The notes: generated from the letters alone by a model not told the origin. Positions 1 to 4,974 are shown, counted from the stretch's first letter. The stretch: DNA of 5,032 nucleotides from DATAYF01 sp036272735 (GCA_036272735.1 DATAYF010000200.1:1-5032), one strand, 5' to 3'. Program-made: numbers and translations.

Positions 1-308
1 GCCGCACCTTCAGCAGTGTCGTCATCTATTTCCGTTCCTGTTTCTAGTGTTGCTGGCGTCAATGCCAGTGGATGTTCGAACAGCTCGATAATGCTGCTCT
101 CAAGCTCGTGCGGAATAGTCTCTGCGCCGACCACCTCGGCGTGCTCATCGGCGTCGAGTCCAGCCAGCAGCACCGCCAGTTGTTCCATCGAAGTATCGCC
201 CGCGACCGTGCTCCAATCGAGCCGAATATCGCCCCTGTACAAGCTCTGGTTGAGCGCAACCAGTTCCAACACGCCGAGCAGCTTATGTGGCAGAAAGATC
301 GTTTCCAC
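1..308 (-). CDS. Unrecognised acidic protein, N-terminal part only (runs off left edge)
   Basis: I do not recognise this protein. Reading begins at GTG (306-308, minus strand) and stays open for 102 codons to the window edge, so the C-terminus is missing. The start is supported by AAAGGA eight bases upstream and by a TATAAT box a little further up. The visible product begins METIFLPHKLLGVLELVALN (GTG read as Met). It is rich in Glu, Asp and Leu, has no membrane segment or signal peptide, and becomes Thr/Asp/Glu-rich near the edge, perhaps a linker. Two overlapping frames are also open here, but they are rich in Ser/Cys or Trp/Arg/Cys and look like shadows. The gene lies 153 bp downstream of the RelE-UvrD helicase gene in the same orientation, so the two could be cotranscribed, although it appears to have its own promoter. 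Confidence 0.6.
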   Translation of the reverse strand, partial: METIFLPHKLLGVLELVALNQSLYRGDIRLDWSTVAGDTSMEQLAVLLAGLDADEHAEVVGAETIPHELESSIIELFEHPLALTPATLETGTEIDDDTAEGA

Positions 309-331
309 AACGTGTATCCTTTTATTTGTAT

Positions 332-337
332 ATTATA
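332..337 (-). promoter_or_regulatory. Predicted -10 box for the partial left-edge gene
   Basis: The minus strand reads TATAAT, a consensus -10 hexamer, 23 bases before the GTG start. This gives a predicted leader of about 17 nt that still contains the AAAGGA ribosome binding site. A -35 box is weak: TTAGTA at an 18-bp spacing is the best match. The call rests on the -10 match and its position. Confidence 0.45.
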
Positions 338-368
338 GCGTAAAATGTAAAAAATTACTAAGGTTGTC

Positions 369-417
369 GTGATTGCCGTGAAATGTACAAAAAAACTGTG
401 ATCATCGTGAATTACAA
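369..417. repeat. Pair of imperfect direct repeats, GTGATnnnCGTGAA
   Basis: GTGATTGCCGTGAA (369-382) recurs as GTGATCATCGTGAA (398-411), a 29-bp period, or close to three helical turns. Both copies lie in the spacer between the helicase gene and the partial left gene, upstream of the latter's TATAAT box. This is a plausible place for an activator or repressor site. No known regulator motif is recognised. Confidence 0.35.
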
Positions 418-467
418 CGCATGCATCATCTATTATTGCATATCACAATATAACGCATTTATCATCC
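416..467. repeat. Second direct-repeat pair, AACGCAnnnATCATC
   Basis: AACGCATGCATCATC (416-430) recurs as AACGCATTTATCATC (452-466), 36 bp apart. The second copy overlaps the helicase stop codon at 462-464. With the adjacent GTGAT pair, the spacer carries two different short direct-repeat pairs. Function is unknown; a regulatory role for the downstream gene is only a possibility. Confidence 0.3.
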
Positions 468-2576
468 GTTCTTACAGTTCCAACATGCCGGGTCGAACCC
501 TTGCAGGAGCGGGGTCGTGGCCTGCGTTGGCACGATGACCAGCAAGGCGCGCATGGCACGGGTCATGCCAACGAACATCACGCGCCGTTCGCGGGCCAGC
601 AGTTCATCCCGGCCTTCATCGGAAGTGCCCGCCGGGATGTAGGGATAGTGCTCGGTTACGAAACCGGCCAGGGCTACGATGGGAAATTCCAGACCTTTGG
701 CGGAACTGAGTGTGATCACTTTGACGCCTGGCCGCTTGAGATCGAGTTCGCCTCCCTTCATGTAGGTCGCTGGTATGTCGGCCCTTGTGAGATCCTCGGC
801 GATAGCTTGCCCGATTCTGTTCGTGGGGCAGAGGATGGCGCACGAACTGAGAGCCTGGCGCAGATGTCGGGTTGCTTGCTTGAAAAAGGTGGCGAGCAAT
901 TGAATTTCGTGCTGGTAGCTGCTGATGCTGCGCACGTCGGGGATCGGACCATTGTGGATGTAGTGGCGCTCGATGGCCTCGGTATCTAACGCTCCGCTTG
1001 TCAGGTAGGATTGCGCGGCCTCGCTGATCTCTGAAGTCGAGCGATAGTTGGTGCGCAAAACGCTGGTGCGGCCCTGGAAGCGCAGATCCCGGTGCACCGC
1101 CGACCAGTTGAAGCCGCTGCCGTAGATGGATTGATTGGCGTCGGCGGTGATGAAGAGTCGATTGCTGGCCTTGCACATATTGATGAGCAGGCGTAGGGCG
1201 CTGGCATCGAGGTCCTGGGCCTCGTCGATCACGACGGCATCGAAGCATTGGAAGTACGAGCTGTCCGCGACCAATTGTTCGGCGCGGGCGCGGCGCTGCT
1301 GCCAGCTTTCCTTCCCACTCTTGCGCATCAGTTCGCACCATTGCTCGTACACCTGCCAGACCGCCGTGCGCTGGGTCGCGTTCAGGCGCACCTGGCGACC
1401 GGCGCGGGGCGTCTCTAGATATTCGTCAAGGCTGGTAAGCTGACGGGCTACGATGACACCATTCAACTCCTGGAGCAGGTAATCGTAGCCGAGGTGCTCG
1501 ATAGTCATTTTCTGCGCGTACTGTTGCACACGATTGCCGTTAAACTGCGCCTGCCCCAATGCCTGGATCAGTAGTTGCCGTTGCTCGCTATCTTTGTTGA
1601 TGTCGCTGCTCAGCGCATGGGCTTCGTTGAGCACTTCATAGACCAGTTTGTCGGTGGTGCTGACCTGCACATAGCATGCGTCGGGACCAAGCAGTTGTGC
1701 CAGCAGTTGGCGCGAGGCTTCGACCAGGGCGTTGGTGTAGGTCGTGAAGAGGATACGCGGTTCGCTGCTAGCGTCGCGTGCCTTGAGTTGCTCGATCAGC
1801 GAACGTACGCGATAGAGCGCGACGGTACTCTTGCCGGTGCCGGGTCCGCCCTTCACCAGCGTTGGCCCGGTGGTATTGAGCGACCAGGCGGCGTATTTCT
1901 CCTGTTCAGGCGACAGCTTGAGCAGGAAGGCCAGCAGTTCGCCCTCTTTGTAGCGCAACAGATCATCGCTCTCGTTGAGCCAGTAACTGGGCTGGTGCAT
2001 GACCTGCATCAGAGGCAGATCGAACATATATGCTTCGATGCCCAAAATCGTGTCTTCGTCGACGCCGGGGCAGGCCAGCAGTGCGTCCTCGTCCGTAATG
2101 CGTAACAGACGCGTATGATATGCCGCCGGAACGTCCAGACGATTGAGCAGTTCGACGGTAATCGGTTCGGGTAGCGGCCGATTTTGCGTGGTAGGGGTAT
2201 TGAGGATGCTTGTAGTATCGACAGGAGGCAGCTCGGCGGGCGCGGCCTCGTCCGGGTTATCCGGCATATCAGCCCCGTCCGGCCCGAACTCAGCTTCGGG
2301 GCAATCGCGGTAGGTCGCTTCGTCGCGCCGGTCGATTTTATAAATGGAGATGAAGTTCTCGTTATAGGTATAGAAGATGCGATAATCGCCCGACCGAATG
2401 CGAAACGGCCTGCCGGGGCAGTGTACCAGGTGTTTCTTGACTTTGCCATCGGGGGTCGGGTCGTGTCCCAGCATTTCCACCTTTTCCATAATGTGCGCGA
2501 TGTCCTTAGGCGGCAATTTCTTGAAGCCGCTCAGAAATTCCGTTTTCATAGAAATACGCCATTGTTTTACCACCAT
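462..2576 (-). CDS. RelE/ParE-fold domain fused to UvrD-like superfamily 1 helicase
   Basis: This is a 704-residue ATP-dependent DNA helicase or translocase of the UvrD/Rep superfamily with an N-terminal toxin-fold domain. Residues 1-90 resemble RelE/ParE: FLSGFKKLP, then PFRIRSGDYRIFYTY, then RRDEATY. By eye against E. coli RelE, R59, R66, R83 and Y89 match K54, R61, R81 and Y87, whereas K52 is replaced by Pro. Residues 94-122 are an acidic, Pro-rich linker, and about 142-187 resemble helix-hairpin-helix DNA-binding units. Helicase motifs follow in order: Q motif LSPEQ (221-225), Walker A GGPGTGKST (243-251, K249), Ia FTTYTNAL (277-284), II VVIDEAQD (448-455), III FITADANQSIYG (475-486), IV LRTNYRS (507-513), V VITLSSAKGLEF (620-631), VI VMFVGMTRAM (666-675). 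No motif is broken. ATG 2574-2576 is chosen because AGGAAGGA lies eight bases upstream and the RelE fold needs its first residues; the frame extends to a TTG at 2630 with no supporting site. The promoter is unclear (TATAGT at 2619-2624 only). The family assignment is firm; the biological role is not. Confidence 0.93.
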   Translation of the reverse strand: MVVKQWRISMKTEFLSGFKKLPPKDIAHIMEKVEMLGHDPTPDGKVKKHLVHCPGRPFRIRSGDYRIFYTYNENFISIYKIDRRDEATYRDCPEAEFGPDGADMPDNPDEAAPAELPPVDTTSILNTPTTQNRPLPEPITVELLNRLDVPAAYHTRLLRITDEDALLACPGVDEDTILGIEAYMFDLPLMQVMHQPSYWLNESDDLLRYKEGELLAFLLKLSPEQEKYAAWSLNTTGPTLVKGGPGTGKSTVALYRVRSLIEQLKARDASSEPRILFTTYTNALVEASRQLLAQLLGPDACYVQVSTTDKLVYEVLNEAHALSSDINKDSEQRQLLIQALGQAQFNGNRVQQYAQKMTIEHLGYDYLLQELNGVIVARQLTSLDEYLETPRAGRQVRLNATQRTAVWQVYEQWCELMRKSGKESWQQRRARAEQLVADSSYFQCFDAVVIDEAQDLDASALRLLINMCKASNRLFITADANQSIYGSGFNWSAVHRDLRFQGRTSVLRTNYRSTSEISEAAQSYLTSGALDTEAIERHYIHNGPIPDVRSISSYQHEIQLLATFFKQATRHLRQALSSCAILCPTNRIGQAIAEDLTRADIPATYMKGGELDLKRPGVKVITLSSAKGLEFPIVALAGFVTEHYPYIPAGTSDEGRDELLARERRVMFVGMTRAMRALLVIVPTQATTPLLQGFDPACWNCKNG

Positions 2577-2783
2577 AATGGGAATCCTTCCTAATAATCC
2601 TAAAACATAAGTAACGATACTATACAACAAAAATGCTATAGCCCGACGTATACCTCCATTGAGAATGCCGTATATAGATAGATAGAAATGCGACGCTCCT
2701 ATTTGGAAATAGGGACGACGTTTATCGATATACTGATATTACCCAACACATACATACTCATCAATGGCTTGCTTATCCCTAAC
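2577..2783. other. AT-rich intergenic stretch with a small hairpin
   Basis: No gene is supported in this stretch. It holds the leader of the helicase gene and a short inverted repeat, CCTATTT (2698-2704) and AAATAGG (2707-2713), separated by GG. There is also a short GATA run near 2677-2686. Nothing here amounts to a recognised operator or RNA. Confidence 0.3.
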
Positions 2784-2833
2784 GTATAAACAAACGGTAA
2801 TGGTTTCCAGAAACCATTACCGTTTGTTTATAC
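2784..2833. repeat. 50-bp near-perfect palindrome with 24-bp arms
   Basis: The left arm (2784-2807) begins GTATAAACAAACGG and the right arm (2810-2833) is its exact reverse complement. Only the central CA (2808-2809) is unpaired, so all 24 arm positions match. As RNA it would form a very stable hairpin on either strand. It has no U-tract and an AT-rich base, so it is not a classical intrinsic terminator. It starts 10 bp after the stop codon (2844-2846) of the minus-strand gene remnant. This suggests a 3'-end structure for that former gene: a stabiliser, or a terminator of unusual type. A protein-binding site or a mobile-element scar is also possible. Confidence 0.85.
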
Positions 2834-2843
2834 ATCCTCCACC

Positions 2844-3054
2844 CTAATCACCCCCAAACAAGCCCTGTTGCTTCACTACTGCTGAGCGCACCACCGACAA
2901 TTCTGGCGCAGCGGGCACCTTCCCATCCCCCTTACCATTACTCTTCCCCACTTCCCTTCTTCTTCGTGGGCTTGCCCTGCTCATCGACCAGCCCGGCCTG
3001 CACCCGCCTGACATCGACGAGTTGTCCCGGCTCCGGGACGGGTAGCGTGCGAAC
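2844..3054 (-). pseudogene. Frame-broken gene remnant with C-terminal end (possibly SNF2/DISARM-type helicase debris)
   Basis: Two abutting minus-strand stretches look protein-coding but do not form one frame. The upstream one (3054 to TAA at 2938-2940) reads VRTLPVPEPGQLVDVRR, continues to a Lys-rich GKPTKKKGSGEE, and is closed upstream by TAG at 3055-3057 with no start codon. The second frame can be read from about 2951 to TAG at 2844-2846 as VGKSNGKGDGKVPAAPELSV, ending KQQGLFGGD. The Lys/Gly-rich composition carries across the junction, as expected if a one-base frameshift split one C-terminal tail. From memory, PxPGQLVxVR resembles the start of SNF2-family helicases such as DrmD of DISARM. 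If so, an internal deletion joined N- and C-terminal pieces. That identity is weak; the decay is clearer than the family. Confidence 0.45.
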
Positions 3055-3108
3055 CTACAAGAGCGTGCTCCTTGCTAAACGAGTGCGAACGAACGGAATG
3101 CAACAGGT

Positions 3109-3137
3109 GTAGGGGTCGATGTATCGTGTTCGGCGTG
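3109..3137. repeat. Partial or nested end of the inverted-repeat family
   Basis: This segment begins GTAGGGGTCGATGTATCGTG and resembles the left terminus of the complete element 50 bp to its right. CGATGTATCGTG (3117-3128) recurs exactly at 3186-3197, and GCGTGCTCC (3133-3141) also occurs at 3063-3071. No matching right end was found for this copy. It is probably a truncated copy or the product of nested insertion. Confidence 0.4.
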
Positions 3138-3156
3138 CTCCGAATACCGCAAAAAA

Positions 3157-3365
3157 CTGTAGGACCCGATTTATCGCGGGCACGCCGATGTATCGTGCGC
3201 GTGGTCCTCCCAGACAACCAACCCAACGCCTCGCAACGGTGCGGCTACGGTGCACGTTGGTCGGTATTGTTTGGGCGGCAGGCACCATTGTCGCGTTGGG
3301 TGATTGGTCGACCCCACCCTTGCGCAATCAATTGCGCGTGCCCACGATAAAATCGGGGCCTACAG
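3157..3365. repeat. MITE-like structured inverted-repeat element, copy 1 (long form)
   Basis: The ends are imperfect inverted repeats. The left end (from 3157) begins CTGTAGGACCCGATTTATCG; the right end (to 3365) is, in reverse complement, CTGTAGGCCCCGATTTTATC. They differ by one substitution and one inserted base over about 22 positions, then continue to pair (GGGCACGC). Inside, a 45-bp core at 3217-3261 matches copy 2 (4131-4175) at 34 of 45 positions. A further hairpin sits near the right end, GCGCAAT (3322-3328) with ATTGCGC (3331-3337). There is no reading frame that looks like a transposase, so any movement would depend on an enzyme encoded elsewhere. No target-site duplication is evident. 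Confidence 0.65.
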
Positions 3366-3502
3366 GTATTGTGCGTTTTGTATGCCATTCGCCTGCGTCT
3401 CGTCTACCTGCTGTATTTCTAATGGTAGTGGTTAGTATACATGATGGATGAGAAAACTGCTAGAGAATCGGCGGCATTGGGCGGTGTCTATGAAAAATGA
3501 AT

Positions 3503-3542
3503 TTGAAGATGCTTGAAGATGCTTGAAGATGCTTGAAGATGC
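3503..3542. repeat. Four exact tandem copies of TTGAAGATGC
   Basis: The 10-bp unit TTGAAGATGC is repeated four times without a mismatch. It ends 26 bp before the predicted -10 box of the RRM gene. A 10-bp period places every copy on nearly the same face of the helix, which suits a cooperative regulator site. Recent replication slippage would equally explain exact copies. No known binding motif is recognised. Confidence 0.8.
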
Positions 3543-3565
3543 GGGAATAAGTTCCTGGCCAGGTG

Positions 3566-3574
3566 TGTTATGAT
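3566..3574 (+). promoter_or_regulatory. Predicted extended -10 promoter of the RRM gene
   Basis: TGTTATGAT fits the extended -10 pattern TGnTATnAT, with TATGAT at 3569-3574. No good -35 hexamer lies at the usual spacing, consistent with an extended -10 promoter. The 10-bp palindrome CCTGGCCAGG (3554-3563) sits just upstream, between the -35 and -10 positions, where a repressor or spacer-binding activator could act. Initiation near 3581 would give a leader of about 93 nt before the RRM start codon. Confidence 0.45.
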
Positions 3575-3664
3575 AAGTGTATGACATCAGAAAAGAAATT
3601 GGATTGCTTCTGTGGGAAATGGTTTCTCCGAGCGACAATGGTTTGAGAGATGTTCACACAGGAG

Positions 3665-3669
3665 TAAAC
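3665..3669 (+). promoter_or_regulatory. Ribosome binding site of the RRM gene
   Basis: CACAGGAGTAAACACAC precedes the ATG at 3674. Here AGGAG is complementary to the 3' end of 16S rRNA and sits nine bases before the start codon. It selects this ATG over in-frame alternatives. Confidence 0.75.
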
Positions 3670-3673
3670 ACAC

Positions 3674-3958
3674 ATGAGATTATATGTAGGGGGTCTCCCT
3701 TATCAAACGACCGAGCAAGACCTTGGCGATCTGTTTGCACAGGTAGGCGAGGTCACTCAGGCCACGGTCATCATAGATCGTGGGACAGGCCGCAGCAAAG
3801 GCTTTGGCTTTGTCGAAATGAGTACCGACCAGGAAGCACGGTCTGCTATCGAGCAACTGAACGGAACTCTTCTCGGAGAGCGGACGATCACTGTCAACGA
3901 GGCGCGTGAGCGTCAGTCGACAGGCAGCCGCGGATTTCAGGGAAGAGAACGCTACTAA
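3674..3958 (+). CDS. Single-RRM RNA-binding protein
   Basis: This is a 94-residue cytoplasmic RNA-binding protein with one RNA recognition motif filling residues 2-77. RNP2 is LYVGGL (3-8) and RNP1 is KGFGFVEM (42-49). The RNA-stacking aromatics Y4, F44 and F46 are all present, and the spacing is standard for the beta-alpha-beta-beta-alpha-beta fold. A short Arg/Gly/Ser tail (about 78-94, ending GRERY) follows. Similar small RRM proteins are known from cyanobacteria, where some are cold-induced, and from other bacterial phyla; they bind single-stranded RNA and probably act as chaperones or post-transcriptional regulators. AGGAG nine bases before the ATG fixes the start. The gene is monocistronic, with its own promoter, a long leader and a strong terminator 47 bp after the stop. 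The target RNA cannot be told from sequence. A second frame open across the gene is a shadow. Confidence 0.95.
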   Translation: MRLYVGGLPYQTTEQDLGDLFAQVGEVTQATVIIDRGTGRSKGFGFVEMSTDQEARSAIEQLNGTLLGERTITVNEARERQSTGSRGFQGRERY

Positions 3959-4005
3959 GTTCCCATATCAGGGAGTAGGAAGCGTTTAGAAAAAACGTTT
4001 AGATC

Positions 4006-4043
4006 AAAAAGAAGGTTAGCCCACGGGCTAGCCTTCTTTTTTT
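4006..4043 (+). terminator. Intrinsic terminator of the RRM gene
   Basis: The stem GAAGGTTAGCC (4011-4021) pairs with GGCTAGCCTTC (4026-4036) around a CACG loop, with one G-T pair. It is flanked by A-run and T-run sequence that lengthens the helix and gives seven Ts at 4037-4043. This is the classical Rho-independent form. The preceding A-run makes it a possible terminator on the minus strand too, which would suit the convergent membrane-protein gene. Confidence 0.92.
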
Positions 4044-4089
4044 GCGTTTTCAATGGAGAGAAGCGTATTCGTAGATGCACGTAAAAATC

Positions 4090-4212
4090 GTAGAGACCGA
4101 TTTATCGTGTCCGCCGTGTCCCATCGATCAACCAACCCAACACCCTGTAATGGTGTGGCTATGATGTTGGTTGGTCGGGAGGGTTCGACGGATACGATAA
4201 ATCGGTCCCTAC
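4090..4212. repeat. MITE-like structured inverted-repeat element, copy 2 (short form)
   Basis: The 123-bp element is bounded by 27-bp inverted repeats. The left end (4090-4116) begins GTAGAGACCGATTTATCGTG and the right end (4186-4212) is its reverse complement at 24 of 27 positions. Inside, ACCAACCCAAC (4131-4141) pairs with GTTGGTTGGT (4166-4175), and ACACC (4140-4144) pairs with GGTGT (4152-4156), so the whole can fold as nested stems. It lies between two convergent genes, starting 46 bp after the RRM terminator and ending 23 bp short of the membrane-protein stop codon. There it may also end minus-strand transcription. It carries no gene. Confidence 0.78.
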
Positions 4213-4235
4213 AAGCATTAAAAGCACCTTAGCAG

Positions 4236-4673
4236 TTATGGCATAACCGAGGGTTGACGGCTGGTCTGGAAATCGTCGATGACGAGCAGGGCAATCAACG
4301 CCATTTCGATGATTTTATCGGCATAGCCTATGGGATTTGTCTTCAACCCGATGAGTGCGAAGTAGGCAACGACGGTGATGGCGGTGAAGATAATCAGCGT
4401 CCAGCGAATGACGCGCTGGTATTGTTTGAACGCGGGCAGGTAGAGCGCCGCTACCAGGGCGATATAGCCGATACAATTGAGAAGAAACAACATCCCCATG
4501 TTTTGAAAGATGTATGGCACTAACATGGATGGATTACCACCTATCGTAAGGGGTAGCCCAAATTTGGCGATAAGCGCAAGGTGCAGCAGTCCAGTAATGA
4601 CGGCGAGCAGAATGATCATGATTTGTAGCAAGCCCGCGGGTACAACGGTACGGTTTAGCGTTACTTTACTCAT
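4236..4673 (-). CDS. Small four-helix membrane protein of unknown function
   Basis: I cannot assign this 145-residue protein to a characterised family. Four hydrophobic segments are clear: about 11-37 (GLLQIMIILLAVITGLLHLA), 49-80 (FQNMGMLFLLNCIGYIALVA region), 86-110 (IRWTLIIFTAITVVAYFALI) and 117-136 (IIEMALIALLVIDDF). The HL pair in helix 1 and the N-x-x-G-Y-x-x-L pattern in helix 2 recall small uncharacterised membrane proteins of Chloroflexota and archaea, but I would not name a domain. It is probably an inner-membrane protein with both ends short and polar. ATG 4671-4673 (MSKVTLNRTV) is chosen because AAGGAG lies 12 bases upstream; the longer open frame to 4790 reads through AT-rich promoter-like DNA and is Tyr/Asn-rich. 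The gene stands alone, convergent with the RRM gene. Confidence 0.8.
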   Translation of the reverse strand: MSKVTLNRTVVPAGLLQIMIILLAVITGLLHLALIAKFGLPLTIGGNPSMLVPYIFQNMGMLFLLNCIGYIALVAALYLPAFKQYQRVIRWTLIIFTAITVVAYFALIGLKTNPIGYADKIIEMALIALLVIDDFQTSRQPSVMP

Positions 4674-4730
4674 AGTAAGAAATGTCTCCTTGGTTATATC
4701 TAAAGTTTTTCCTGTTAAATTATGATTTAG

Positions 4731-4771
4731 ATTATATACAGGATATATATAGTATATAGGATAGCTACCAA
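4731..4771 (-). promoter_or_regulatory. Predicted promoter region of the membrane-protein gene
   Basis: On the minus strand, TTGGTA (4766-4771) is followed after 16 bp by TATATA (4744-4749). A consensus TATAAT lies at 4731-4736 without a matching -35. Either could serve; the second would give a leader of about 50 nt that contains AAGGAG. The stretch is strongly AT-rich, so chance matches are likely. Confidence 0.35.
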
Positions 4772-4803
4772 CTTTATAGTATGCGATCATTAACGGATTA
4801 TTG

Positions 4804-4974
4804 ATGCTGATTTTGCTGAAGTATGTGCTTTGTTCGCTACGAGGCTATCCTGGGGGATTGGCGGTGGGCTTGGCGAATACACTGAAGAGGGCGAGCAAGT
4901 ATATTGAGGCCTCTCAGCCCAGGGCGGCAATGCTGAAACGCCTGGTCGATGATCCTTTTGCCTACAAAGATTGA
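4804..4974 (+). pseudogene. Short C-terminal-looking gene fragment
   Basis: A plus-strand frame from ATG 4804 to TGA 4972-4974 encodes 56 residues, including SLRGYPGGLAVGLANTLKRA and ending LVDDPFAYKD. The residue choice looks like real protein, with alternating hydrophobic and basic helices and a compact terminus. However, no ribosome binding site precedes the ATG, and the frame is closed by TAG at 4777-4779 inside the divergent gene's promoter region. It is best read as the tail of a longer gene whose front has been lost. The general style recalls C-termini of family 2 glycosyltransferases, but that is a weak impression. A genuine small protein is the alternative. Confidence 0.35.

Noticed and set aside
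16..372. Ser-rich plus-strand frame of 118 codons at the left edge
   Set aside because: Extreme Ser/Cys content and no ribosome binding site. The opposite-strand GTG frame has balanced composition, a ribosome binding site and a promoter.
501..989. Plus-strand open frame of 162 codons
   Set aside because: It lies wholly antisense to the C-terminal helicase motifs III-VI, which are intact on the other strand. Its composition is that of a shadow frame.
616..1341. Minus-strand open frame of 241 codons in another frame of the helicase gene
   Set aside because: It is Arg/Gln/His/Pro-rich with no domain pattern and overlaps the true helicase frame throughout.
1575..2105. Plus-strand open frame of 176 codons
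   Set aside because: It is antisense to the Walker A region of the helicase and its low-complexity composition mirrors the opposite strand.
462..2576. Calling the helicase uvrD, pcrA or Gabija gajB
   Set aside because: The RelE-fold N-terminus and helix-hairpin-helix-like segment are absent from those proteins, and no GajA-type nuclease gene is present in the window.
2577..2630. Extending the helicase N-terminus to the TTG at 2630
   Set aside because: The extra 18 residues have no ribosome binding site, while ATG 2576 has AGGAAGGA at good spacing and fits the start of the RelE fold.
2981..3451. Several open frames of 81-110 codons on both strands across the repeat element
   Set aside because: They are Arg/Pro/Thr-rich and arise from the inverted repeats. 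None has a transposase-like motif or ribosome binding site.
3441..3500. Nineteen-codon plus-strand frame beginning MMDEKTARES
   Set aside because: Too short, with no ribosome binding site or downstream partner; chance is sufficient.
3503..3542. CRISPR-like or origin iteron reading of the tandem repeat
   Set aside because: The units are directly abutting 10-mers without spacers, and there are no DnaA boxes, replication gene or cas gene nearby.
3432..3638. Minus-strand frame of 68 codons
   Set aside because: It runs through the 10-bp tandem repeat and the RRM promoter and has a Ser/His-rich, non-conserved-looking product.
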